This document shows positions 35,266 to 43,831 of a stretch of 64,000 nucleotides of DNA, piece after piece. The notes beneath the pieces were generated by a model that was not told where the DNA came from, searched no databases, and worked only from the letters and a program-made list of their open reading frames with translations. A program made the translations under genes and the position numbers. Source of the stretch: Maribacter sp. (GTDB lineage: Bacteria; Bacteroidota; Bacteroidia; Flavobacteriales; Flavobacteriaceae); assembly GCA_011050675.1 (NCBI GenBank), contig DRFI01000022.1:19105-83104 (forward strand), in the 5' to 3' direction. The first letter of the stretch is position 1; each line of letters starts with the position of its first letter.

Positions 35266-35781
35266 ATGAAACAAATACAATCGAATAAAAAAAACAATGC
35301 TATCCAAGTTATAGCCATAAAGAGCCCAGTAGGAAAAATATACAAGTTATCCATTAGTCTATTAATCCTTCTACTGCTTTCAGTAGTCCTTCTATCCTGT
35401 TCCGACAAGAAAAAAGAAGTTGCCGAAAGCGCAACACAGCCAACTGTAGAAACATCGCAAACAGCAAATAAAGTCATCGCGTCAGCCCAAAATTATGAAA
35501 TCGTTCCCAACGAAAAAGTGTGTATGGTAAACGACCGATTTATGGGTGTGTCACAAATACCAATAGAAGCCAACGGAACTACTTATTACAGTTGTTGTGA
35601 AAATTGTGTTGAAAAGTTACAGAAAAACCTGGATGACGTCCGCTTCGGAAGTAATCCACTTAATGACACAAAAGTTGATAAAGCTTCAGCAATTATTGTA
35701 CAAGATAAAAGCAGCGGAAGTGTTTTCTACTTCGCCTTTCAAGAAGATGCTCAATCATTTATAAATAAGAATAAAGGATAG
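35266..35781 (+). CDS. Lipoprotein with TRASH/YHS-like Cys domain
   Basis: A long N-terminus precedes the hydrophobic segment SISLLILLLLSVVLLSCS, whose lipobox (LLSC) is at about residue 45. The C-terminal part contains KVCMVNDRFMGVSQIPI and TYYSCCENCVEKLQ, a treble-clef-like Cys layout (C...CC..C) as in TRASH/YHS metal-binding domains. The protein is 171 residues. It probably binds a soft metal in the periplasm. It is the last copper-type gene before the stress and metabolism block. Confidence 0.75.
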   Translation: MKQIQSNKKNNAIQVIAIKSPVGKIYKLSISLLILLLLSVVLLSCSDKKKEVAESATQPTVETSQTANKVIASAQNYEIVPNEKVCMVNDRFMGVSQIPIEANGTTYYSCCENCVEKLQKNLDDVRFGSNPLNDTKVDKASAIIVQDKSSGSVFYFAFQEDAQSFINKNKG

Positions 35782-35809
35782 TGAATCTTTATTCATAAAA
35801 ATTCAAGTT

Positions 35810-36271
35810 ATGAAAATAGTGTTAGCCATAGACGGCTCAGATTGCAGTACAGCTGCTGTTAAAGGACTTTCAAAAATGCCTTTACCTAATGATAGCGAAG
35901 TTAATATTATAAATATTTACGAAAATCGTGCATTGCCAACATCAGGGTTGCATTCAACAAAAGCAACACTTTATAAATACCCTGATGACGCTATAAAAAA
36001 TGCACAAAAAATAGGAGATAAAATCATTTCCGAAGCCATCCAGGTTTTAAAAGAAAAAGATAGCTCCCTTACTATAACAACAAGTGTTATTAATGGTCTT
36101 CCTAAAAAAGAAATTTTAGAAAAAGCGGAATCCTTTAATGCTGATTTAATTGTAGTCGGTTCACAAGGTCAAGGGGCATTTTCACGTTTTCTATTAGGTT
36201 CAGTATCGCAATATTTAGCAACACACGCCAAATGTTCAGTAATGATTGTAAAAGACAAGGATGCAAAGTAA
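35810..36271 (+). CDS. Universal stress protein, single domain
   Basis: The 153-residue cytosolic protein has the UspA pattern: IVLAIDGSDCSTAAVKGL at the start, a central helix region (KIISEAIQVLKEKDSS), and the nucleotide-binding motif VVGSQGQGAFSRFLLGSVSQ (about residues 120-138, the GxxGxGxxxRxLxGS type), so ATP binding is likely. It lies 35 bp before the NDH-2 gene and opens the metabolic block. Function may be energy or redox sensing under stress. A tandem-domain relative is at 52181. Confidence 0.9.
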   Translation: MKIVLAIDGSDCSTAAVKGLSKMPLPNDSEVNIINIYENRALPTSGLHSTKATLYKYPDDAIKNAQKIGDKIISEAIQVLKEKDSSLTITTSVINGLPKKEILEKAESFNADLIVVGSQGQGAFSRFLLGSVSQYLATHAKCSVMIVKDKDAK

Positions 36272-36305
36272 CCTATCGCAAATACAAATGATTTAAAAAT
36301 TAAAT

Positions 36306-37664
36306 ATGACTATTAACCACTCAAATAACACAAAAGAGTCTGCCTGCAAAGTAACAGATGAAATCTGCCTACCAGATACTAAATTACCTCGTGTAGTTGT
36401 CATTGGTGGTGGTTTCGCTGGTTTAGCGTTAGTAGAAAAATTGAAAAACAAAGAAGTTCAAGTTGTATTATTTGATAAAAATAACTTTCATCAATTTCAA
36501 CCCTTATTTTATCAAGTGGCAACAAGTGCTTTGGAGCCTGATAGTATTGTATTTCCTTTCAGAAAACAAATTAGTGGTTATAAAAATGTTCTGTTTCGGC
36601 TGGCTGAAGTAGAAGAAATTCAACCTTCTTCAAACACTGTTATAACCAATAAGGGAAGTGCGCATTTCGATTATCTCGTATTAGCCACAGGAACAACTAC
36701 CAATTTCTTCGGAATGGATAACGTCGAGTCCCATAGTCTTGGGATGAAAGACATTCGCGATTCTCTAAATATTCGTCATATGATGCTTCAAAATTTGGAG
36801 GAGGCAGCCATAACCTGTGATGACAACGAACGTGATGCCTTAACCAATTTCGTAATCGTTGGCGGTGGACCCGCTGGTGTAGAAATGGCTGGTGCGTTGG
36901 CTGAATTTTGTAAATACATTCTTCCAAAGGATTATCCAGAATACCCTTCTTCTATAATGAACATTTATTTAGTAGAAGCGAATGATAAGCTATTAAGCAC
37001 AATGTCTGACAATGCATCCACGAAAACACTAAAATTTTTGAAGGACTTGGATGTAAAGGTACTTTTCAATGAATCGGTAAGCGATTATGACGGCTCAATA
37101 GTCACAACCAAAAGTGGAAAAACCATTTTAGCTAAAAATCTAATCTGGACGGCGGGTGTTAAAGGACAGTTCCCAAAAGGCATTGATGAAAAACACGTGG
37201 TTAGAGGTAATCGTCTTAAAACCAATTCTTATTTAAAAGTAGAAGGCTACGAAAATATTTTTGCCATAGGTGATATCGCTGCACTTATTTCCAGTGATAC
37301 ACCAAAAGGGCATCCACAAGTAGCTCAAACAGCTATTCAGCAGGGCAAATACTTGGGTGATTCACTTTTAGATATAATAAAAGATAAACCTTTAAAACCT
37401 TTCGAATATAAAGACAAGGGGTCATTGGCAACAGTGGGAAAACGTAAGGCAGTAGCTGATTTGGGAAAATTCAAATTCGCAGGCTATTTTGCCTGGTTAC
37501 TGTGGTCTATAGTGCACTTGATGTCCATAAGCGGGTTTAGAAACAGATTGATGGTTGGTTTTAATTGGGCGGTAAGCTATTTCACTTATGAAAAAAGTAA
37601 TCGTGTCATAATTAGAAATTTTAAACCAAAAACCAAAAGTCTATCAAACGAAGAAATATCATAA
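36306..37664 (+). CDS. ndh: NDH-2 type NADH dehydrogenase
   Basis: This 452-residue protein has two Rossmann motifs: VVVIGGGFAGLALVEKL (about 31-47, FAD) and FVIVGGGPAGVEMAGALAEF (about 180-200, NAD). FAIGDIAALIS (about 320) is the FAD-binding GD motif. A C-terminal amphipathic membrane anchor is seen in FAGYFAWLLWSIVHLMSIS. No proton-pumping subunit is present. It oxidises NADH and passes electrons to quinone, keeping NAD+ available for the glycolytic genes downstream. The next gene starts 2 bp after its stop. Confidence 0.9.
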   Translation: MTINHSNNTKESACKVTDEICLPDTKLPRVVVIGGGFAGLALVEKLKNKEVQVVLFDKNNFHQFQPLFYQVATSALEPDSIVFPFRKQISGYKNVLFRLAEVEEIQPSSNTVITNKGSAHFDYLVLATGTTTNFFGMDNVESHSLGMKDIRDSLNIRHMMLQNLEEAAITCDDNERDALTNFVIVGGGPAGVEMAGALAEFCKYILPKDYPEYPSSIMNIYLVEANDKLLSTMSDNASTKTLKFLKDLDVKVLFNESVSDYDGSIVTTKSGKTILAKNLIWTAGVKGQFPKGIDEKHVVRGNRLKTNSYLKVEGYENIFAIGDIAALISSDTPKGHPQVAQTAIQQGKYLGDSLLDIIKDKPLKPFEYKDKGSLATVGKRKAVADLGKFKFAGYFAWLLWSIVHLMSISGFRNRLMVGFNWAVSYFTYEKSNRVIIRNFKPKTKSLSNEEIS

Positions 37665-37666
37665 CA

Positions 37667-39016
37667 ATGGAAAACACTACAAAAGAAAACAATAAGCTAT
37701 CCTTAATAGGTTCCATATCTCTTGGTACTGGTGTAATGATTGGTGCTGGAATATTTGTGCTTATGGGACAAATAGCGGAGTTGGTGGGAGATCTATTCCC
37801 AATTGCATTTATTGCTGGTGCTATTGTAGTAGGTTTCAGTTCATATTCTTATGTAAAGTTCTCAAATGCCTTTCCATCTTCTGGTGGTGTGGTCAAATTT
37901 TTTAATAAAGCCTACGGACCGGGAACTACAACGGGTGTATTTTCTCTGTTAATGTATGTTTCAATGGTAGTTTCAGAAAGTTTAGTGGCAGGTACTTTTG
38001 GGGCTTACACGCTTAGGTTGTTCCCAGATAGTTATGCTGGTTACGCATCTATTCTTGGAATTTTACTTTTGGTAACTGCCTTTATATTAAATATTTTAGG
38101 TAATAAAGTTATTGGAGCAACGGCTACTTTTACAGCAATTATTAAGGTTGCAGGAATTGCATTGCTAGCCATTGCAGGTCTAGTAATTTCTGGGATTGCA
38201 GATGTTACTGGGAATTATATTCCCAATAATTCCGAAACTATGCCACAAGGACTTGCCTTTGTCGCCGCATTAGCATTATCAATCCTTGCCTATAAAGGAT
38301 TCACAACAATTACAAATCAAGGTGGAGATATTACAAATCCTCATAAAAACCTAGGTAGATCAATTGTGTATTCAATTCTTATCTGTACGGTCATATATGT
38401 AGCATTGGCACTTTCTGTTGCAGGAGGTTTAAGCATCCCTGAAATAATCAAAGCAAAAGATTATGCCTTGGCAGCAGCGGCAGAACCTGTTTTTGGAGAA
38501 TGGGGTTTATGGATTACCATAGCCATAGCAATTGTAGCGACATTTTCAGGCGTGTTAGCTAGTATGTTTTCCGCATCCCGCTTATTAGGGATGTTAAGTA
38601 ATATGAAACAAGTGCCATCTTTAAAGAAACTAGGGAATTTTAAAAATCCGGCACTCATATTTACGGCTTCTCTTGCTATTTTATTGACTGTTCTGTTCGA
38701 TTTAACAAGGATAGCTTCTATAGGAGCTATTTTTTACCTCATTATGGATATTGCTATCCATTGGGGGCTTTTCCGCCACCTAAAAAAGGACGTAAAATTT
38801 CAACCTATCATTCCATTAACAGCTATAGTAATGGACATTGCAGTACTCGTTGCCTTTCTATATTTAAAATATCTGAACGATCCATTAGTACTCATCGTTG
38901 CAGCAATTGGTATTATTTTAATACTCGTTGCAGAACGTTTTTTTATGAAGTCACACACAGATGATGACGGTAATATGGAGATGGGAATGGAAAATTTAAG
39001 TAACAAAAAACAATAA
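37667..39016 (+). CDS. APC-superfamily permease
   Basis: The 449 residues have twelve membrane segments. The first contains GTGVMIGAGIFVLMG, the APC substrate-site motif, and the sixth ALALSILAYKGFTTITNQGG. It is clearly homologous to the permease at 15221, with the same helix order and the same GIFxLxG and YKGFTTIT motifs, but it has an acidic C-terminal tail (HTDDDGNMEMGMEN). Substrate unknown; amino acids or polyamines are the family norm. It lies 2 bp after NDH-2 and 26 bp before the GAPDH gene. Confidence 0.88.
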   Translation: MENTTKENNKLSLIGSISLGTGVMIGAGIFVLMGQIAELVGDLFPIAFIAGAIVVGFSSYSYVKFSNAFPSSGGVVKFFNKAYGPGTTTGVFSLLMYVSMVVSESLVAGTFGAYTLRLFPDSYAGYASILGILLLVTAFILNILGNKVIGATATFTAIIKVAGIALLAIAGLVISGIADVTGNYIPNNSETMPQGLAFVAALALSILAYKGFTTITNQGGDITNPHKNLGRSIVYSILICTVIYVALALSVAGGLSIPEIIKAKDYALAAAAEPVFGEWGLWITIAIAIVATFSGVLASMFSASRLLGMLSNMKQVPSLKKLGNFKNPALIFTASLAILLTVLFDLTRIASIGAIFYLIMDIAIHWGLFRHLKKDVKFQPIIPLTAIVMDIAVLVAFLYLKYLNDPLVLIVAAIGIILILVAERFFMKSHTDDDGNMEMGMENLSNKKQ

Positions 39017-39041
39017 AACATAATTAATAAAAACAATTTAT

Positions 39042-40055
39042 ATGAAAAATATAGCAGTTATAGGATACGGGGTCATTGGAAAAAGAGTAGCCGACGCCAT
39101 TAATTTACAAGATGATATGAACCTTATTGGGGTTTGCGATGTCATTAGTGATTGGCGTATTCAGAACGCCATGAGAAAAGAATATAATATTTATGCGGCA
39201 ACCGCCGAAGCCGAAAAAGAAATGAAGACTAATGGCATTTCGGTAAAAGGTAACCTGCAAGGCTTGTTAGATAAAGCAGACCTCGTGGTCGATTGTACGC
39301 CAAAAAATATAGCAGCAAAGAATGTTATAATTTATAAAAAAAAAGGCATAAAGTTCATTGTTCAGGGTGGTGAAAAACACGAAACCACTAACCATTCTTT
39401 TAGTGCAGAAAACAATTATAGTTCAGCTCTAAATCTAGATGCTACAAGAGTTGTTTCCTGCAATACCACTTCTATTCTACGAACGCTGACCGCTTTAAAA
39501 AGAGCAAATTTATTGGATTATGCCAGAGGCACCTTATTAAGAAGAGCTACCGATCCTTGGGAAAGTCATTTAGGTGGTATTATGAACACTATGGTTCCCG
39601 AAAAAGACATCCCAAGTCATCAAGGACCAGATGCAAAAAGCGTAGATCCAGATTTGGACGTCATCACTTCCGCAGTAAAAGTTCCAGAAACCTTAAGCCA
39701 TATGCACTATTGGAATGTAAAATTGAAAAAACAAGCAACGAAAGATGACGTGCTGAACGCATTTAAAACATCCAGTCGGATTAAACTCATTCGTTATGAC
39801 CAAGGTTTAGTTTCAAATAATACCATTAAGGAAATGTTCTTGGATATGGGCAGACCTTGGGGAGATATGTACGAGGTAGCACTATGGGAAGATATGCTAA
39901 AGGTGGTGGGCGATGAACTCTTTTATGCCTACGTGGTCGATAATCAAGCCATTGTTATTCCTGAAACCATTGATGCCATTAGAGCACTTACTGGAATAGA
40001 AACGGATGCAGCAAAATCCATCACTAAAACCAATACAAGTTTAGGGATTCATTAA
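39042..40055 (+). CDS. gap: Type II (archaeal-type) glyceraldehyde-3-phosphate dehydrogenase
   Basis: The 337 residues follow the archaeal GAPDH plan, which differs from the standard bacterial GapA. An N-terminal Rossmann motif [15 protein letters not shown] (7-21) binds the coenzyme. The catalytic Cys is in [11 protein letters not shown] at residue 140. [19 protein letters not shown] is also family-typical. It probably converts glyceraldehyde-3-phosphate to 1,3-bisphosphoglycerate with NAD(P). It lies directly before a class I aldolase, consistent with joint use in glycolysis or gluconeogenesis. Such a gene in a bacterium suggests transfer; a second, ordinary GapA is probably encoded elsewhere. 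Confidence 0.92.
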   Translation: MKNIAVIGYGVIGKRVADAINLQDDMNLIGVCDVISDWRIQNAMRKEYNIYAATAEAEKEMKTNGISVKGNLQGLLDKADLVVDCTPKNIAAKNVIIYKKKGIKFIVQGGEKHETTNHSFSAENNYSSALNLDATRVVSCNTTSILRTLTALKRANLLDYARGTLLRRATDPWESHLGGIMNTMVPEKDIPSHQGPDAKSVDPDLDVITSAVKVPETLSHMHYWNVKLKKQATKDDVLNAFKTSSRIKLIRYDQGLVSNNTIKEMFLDMGRPWGDMYEVALWEDMLKVVGDELFYAYVVDNQAIVIPETIDAIRALTGIETDAAKSITKTNTSLGIH

Positions 40056-40066
40056 TTCTTATTAAA

Positions 40067-41128
40067 ATGAAAACAGATATAAATATTACAGAACTATTAA
40101 GAGAAAAAGCTTCCTTCTATTTGGAGCACGTTTGTGAAAAAATAACAAAAGATGAATTGCAAACTCCAAGCAGAAATAGTCTAGATAAGGTTTTTGCAAC
40201 TAGCAATAGAAATCCACAGGTATTACGAAGCTTTGCTCAGTTATACAACCATGGAAATCTGGGAGACACAGGTTACTTGAGTATTCTTCCTGTGGATCAA
40301 GGTATTGAGCATAGCGCAGCGTATTCATTCTATAAAAACCCTGATTATTTTGACCCAGAGAATATTATAAAACTGGCGATAGAAGCAGGATGTAATGGAG
40401 TAGCTTCAACCTTTGGGGTATTGGGACTAAACGCACGTAGATATGCCCATAAAATTCCATTTATCGTAAAGATTAACCACAATGAACTGCTTACCTACCC
40501 CAATAAATATGACCAAACCTTATTTGGCAAAGTAAAAGATGCGTGGGATATGGGAGCAATTGCGGTAGGTGCTACCATTTATTTTGGTTCCGAAGAAAGT
40601 AATAGACAGCTAAAAGAAATAGCAGAAGCTTTTGAAGAGGCTCACAGTTTAGGTATGGCTACTATTTTATGGTGCTATACCCGAAACGAAGCTTTTAAAA
40701 CTGAAAAAGAAGATTATCATTCCGCTGCCGATGTAACTGGGCAGGCAAATCATTTGGGTGTGACTATCCAAGCAGATATCATCAAACAAAAATTACCTAC
40801 AAATAACTTTGGTTTCAAAGAAATAGGGTTTGGAAAATATGATGATGAAATGTATGATACGTTGACAACAGACCACCCCATTGACCTTTGTAGGTTACAG
40901 GTAGCCAATTGTTATATGGGCAAAATAGGACTGATAAATTCAGGTGGTGGTTCTAAAGGTGAATCTGATTTAGAGGAAGCAATAACGACAGCAGTAATCA
41001 ATAAAAGAGCTGGTGGTTCTGGATTGATAATGGGTCGAAAAGCATTTCAACAACCCTTTAAGGAAGGATTGGAATTGATACATGCAGTTCAAGGCGTTTA
41101 CCTCGAGAAAAGAATAACGGTAGCATAA
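40067..41128 (+). CDS. fbaB: Class I (FbaB/DhnA-type) fructose-bisphosphate aldolase
   Basis: The 353-residue protein aligns in motif order with Fba[13 protein letters not shown] (about 72-83), [12 protein letters not shown] (about 164-175), the Schiff-base lysine region IQADIIKQK (about 234-242), then [20 protein letters not shown] and [19 protein letters not shown]. It cleaves fructose-1,6-bisphosphate by a lysine imine and needs no metal, unlike the zinc class II enzyme. In a metal-rich cell that could be an advantage; this is inference. It sits 11 bp after the GAPDH gene and 13 bp before the GH13 gene. Confidence 0.93.
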   Translation: MKTDINITELLREKASFYLEHVCEKITKDELQTPSRNSLDKVFATSNRNPQVLRSFAQLYNHGNLGDTGYLSILPVDQGIEHSAAYSFYKNPDYFDPENIIKLAIEAGCNGVASTFGVLGLNARRYAHKIPFIVKINHNELLTYPNKYDQTLFGKVKDAWDMGAIAVGATIYFGSEESNRQLKEIAEAFEEAHSLGMATILWCYTRNEAFKTEKEDYHSAADVTGQANHLGVTIQADIIKQKLPTNNFGFKEIGFGKYDDEMYDTLTTDHPIDLCRLQVANCYMGKIGLINSGGGSKGESDLEEAITTAVINKRAGGSGLIMGRKAFQQPFKEGLELIHAVQGVYLEKRITVA

Positions 41129-41141
41129 TACAGATTTAAGA

Positions 41142-42839
41142 ATGCTTAAAACGGAAATAAAATCAATTAAGGAAGTAGATCTTTCCCCCAAACCGGGCAA
41201 GAAGTATTGGGTAAACTGTCACAGGGAATGGCGGGAGGAAATCATTTATTTTTTAATGATCGACCGATTTCATGATAGCAACGAGCGGCATTCGAAGAAT
41301 TTCGATATTCGACATGCCGGTTTCGGGAATGAAAATCAATTGCAAAAGCCTTTTGGGGGCACAATTAAAGGTATCATCAGTAATATTGATTATATCAAAA
41401 ATTTAGGTTGCACGGCCCTTTGGCTGAGCCCTGTGTTTGAAAATAATCCGGAATCCTATCATGGATACGCCATCCAAAATTATATGGATGTGGATAAACG
41501 CTGGGGCACCAAGGAAGACATGGTAGAACTGGTAGACAAAGCACACAATCTGGATATAAGGGTTTTTTTGGATATTGTTCTGCATCATTCCGGCGATAAC
41601 TGGTCTTATCCCTTTGATTATGACTATTTCTATGCGAAAGGGCAACGGTTTCCACTGGGTGATTGGCGAGAGCAAGACAGGCCGCTTCCAGTCGAATTGA
41701 GAGATGAGGAGCTTTATAACCGAAAAGGGCAAATCAGGAATTTTGATGCCTATCCCGAGACCCAGGAAGGTGACTTCTTTACCTTAAAAACATATAGAAA
41801 CGATGATTCCCCCGCTAGTGAAGATTTACAAGAGATACTGGCCAAGATACATTGTTACTGGATACGAGAGACCGATGTGGACGGTTTCCGGTTAGATGCC
41901 GTTAAGCATATGAAGGGTAGCGATATCAGTCGTTTTTGTTCTAAAATACGGGAATATGCCTATTCCTTGGGGAAGAGAAACTTCTTTTTGTTCGGTGAGA
42001 TTATTGGTAATGATGAGATGGGAAACCCCTATATAGGCCCCAAAATGCTGCCGGAGGACCGGAATGTATACTATGGGCTCGATTCCATTTTGGACCATCC
42101 TTTACATAGCGTATTGGCAGAAGTGATAAAAGGGAATTCATCTCCAAACAGATTGATAAAGCGATATTCTGATTTACAAGAGAACGCCCTAAGCCGAGGT
42201 GAATATGGGGAATTCTTGGTGACCTATATCGACGATCATGATCAGGTGGGGATGGACTTTAAACACCGTTTTGGTCACAATGCTACCCCTGAACAGATTG
42301 TTGCAGGAATGGGCTTTCTTATTTGTGCCCTCGGCGCTCCATGTATTTATTACGGTACTGAACAAGGTTTTGAGGGTAACGGTACAGATGACCGATATAT
42401 TAGGGAAGGAATGTTCAATCCTGATGATAAGCAGACGAATGTGTTGAACCAAGACTCATGGATATTCAAACAAATTGCAGTCTTGGCACACCTAAGGAAG
42501 AAAGAATCCATTCTAAAGTTCGGTAGAATGTATTTCAGGGAAACTTCAAAAAATGGACTTGATTTTCAGTTTCCCGAATGTGAGGAATGTCTTTTGGCAT
42601 TTTCAAGGATTCTGCATGAGGGCGAAATTCTGGTAGTTTATAATTCTTCACCAAAGAATACCAAAGAAGAACATATAGCGATCGATAGCATTATCAACAA
42701 AGAGGGTATGCTTATGGAATGTATTTATGGCAACAAGAAAAAAACTAAGATAGAAAAAAATAGGGATCAAGAAGCTGACCGCTTTTTCATTAAGGTAAAG
42801 CTCAAACCCATGGAGTTTTTGATATTCAAGAACAAGTAG
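41142..42839 (+). CDS. GH13 alpha-amylase family enzyme
   Basis: The 565 residues show the GH13 barrel order: GCTALWLSPVFEN and YHGYAIQNYM (about 85-115), region I DIVLHHSGD (about 144-152, with HH instead of NH), DGFRLDAVKHM with the nucleophile Asp (about 251), FGEIIG with the acid Glu (about 286), and YIDDHDQVGMDF with the third Asp (about 365). No signal peptide is present, so it acts on cytosolic alpha-glucan. It may debranch or trim glycogen or maltodextrin for the phosphorylase at 43832. Trehalose-related or sucrose activities cannot be ruled out. Confidence 0.85.
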   Translation: MLKTEIKSIKEVDLSPKPGKKYWVNCHREWREEIIYFLMIDRFHDSNERHSKNFDIRHAGFGNENQLQKPFGGTIKGIISNIDYIKNLGCTALWLSPVFENNPESYHGYAIQNYMDVDKRWGTKEDMVELVDKAHNLDIRVFLDIVLHHSGDNWSYPFDYDYFYAKGQRFPLGDWREQDRPLPVELRDEELYNRKGQIRNFDAYPETQEGDFFTLKTYRNDDSPASEDLQEILAKIHCYWIRETDVDGFRLDAVKHMKGSDISRFCSKIREYAYSLGKRNFFLFGEIIGNDEMGNPYIGPKMLPEDRNVYYGLDSILDHPLHSVLAEVIKGNSSPNRLIKRYSDLQENALSRGEYGEFLVTYIDDHDQVGMDFKHRFGHNATPEQIVAGMGFLICALGAPCIYYGTEQGFEGNGTDDRYIREGMFNPDDKQTNVLNQDSWIFKQIAVLAHLRKKESILKFGRMYFRETSKNGLDFQFPECEECLLAFSRILHEGEILVVYNSSPKNTKEEHIAIDSIINKEGMLMECIYGNKKKTKIEKNRDQEADRFFIKVKLKPMEFLIFKNK

Positions 42840-42876
42840 CGGGAACAAAACCTCGTGACAAATTTGACCTAGGATA

Positions 42877-43794
42877 ATGAAATACGTACAGATAAAAATA
42901 ATAAAAATGGTTTTTTTGGCAGTATTGGTGATTTTAGTATCAGTTATATCGGTAATGGGATACCAATACCTAACCGTCGTTTTGGCTCCTGAATATAATT
43001 CCGATACCATGCCCCTAAACTATGAAATAGTGGGCTCGGGCGAAAGGAACATAATCTTGATTCATGGTATGGCAGGTACTAAAAATTATTGGAAAAAGGA
43101 TTTGGCGCAGGTTACCGGAAAGTACAGGCTACTTTTGGTCGACTTGTTGGGTTTCGGAGATTCGCCAAAACCCCAAAGCGAATATAGTCTCGAAATTCAG
43201 CTTGCGGCACTTGAAAACATCATCACGAAAGAAGGCTTTAATGATGGTAACACCCTTATTTTAGGCCACTCCATGGGCGCGGTAATTTCCTTGGCCCTCT
43301 TTGCAAAACGCCCCGACTGGTTTGTCGGGGCTACGGTCATAGGCCTCCCTATTTTTGAAAGTAGAGATCAATTTTTCGAACAGATGTCCAATAATTCTTT
43401 TTTCGACAAGCTCGCCGTAAGCTCCTATGGGAAGGTGTTCTGCATACTCCACCCATTATACATTGTCAAATGGTTCAAGCCTAAAAATCTGACCGATGAT
43501 GTCTTTAAAGACTCTAAAAAACATACCTGGCAGAGCTATTATAATTCCTTGAACGAGGTCATTCTCAAAACGGATCTATACGCCCTTACAAAGAGCATAC
43601 GCAATCGAAAAATCCTCTTTATCCATGGTGCCGATGATGAAGCGGCACCCATTATCAACGTGGAAAAATTCGCAAGGCACTTTACCAGTGCAAAACTAAT
43701 GGAAGTAAAGGATGGAGACCACCAACTCTTTCTTAAAGAACCACTTGAAGTCTGGAAAGCGGTCGGGGATTTTTTCGATGAAAAATCATGGTGA
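42877..43794 (+). CDS. Alpha/beta hydrolase with N-terminal membrane anchor
   Basis: A membrane helix covers residues 9-31. The hydrolase fold follows: IILIHGMAGTKNYWKKDL (oxyanion HG), LLLVDLLGFGDSPK, the nucleophile elbow LILGHSMGAVIS (GHSMG, Ser at about 130), and a final acid-His pair, HGADDEAAP and KDGDHQLFLKE (His at about 285). The 305-residue enzyme probably acts on an ester or lipid on the periplasmic side. Substrate is unknown, and its place between two glucan enzymes is not explained. Confidence 0.82.
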   Translation: MKYVQIKIIKMVFLAVLVILVSVISVMGYQYLTVVLAPEYNSDTMPLNYEIVGSGERNIILIHGMAGTKNYWKKDLAQVTGKYRLLLVDLLGFGDSPKPQSEYSLEIQLAALENIITKEGFNDGNTLILGHSMGAVISLALFAKRPDWFVGATVIGLPIFESRDQFFEQMSNNSFFDKLAVSSYGKVFCILHPLYIVKWFKPKNLTDDVFKDSKKHTWQSYYNSLNEVILKTDLYALTKSIRNRKILFIHGADDEAAPIINVEKFARHFTSAKLMEVKDGDHQLFLKEPLEVWKAVGDFFDEKSW

Positions 43795-43831
43795 ACAAGA
43801 ATGAATACTAATTTGAAAATGAAATAGAAAG

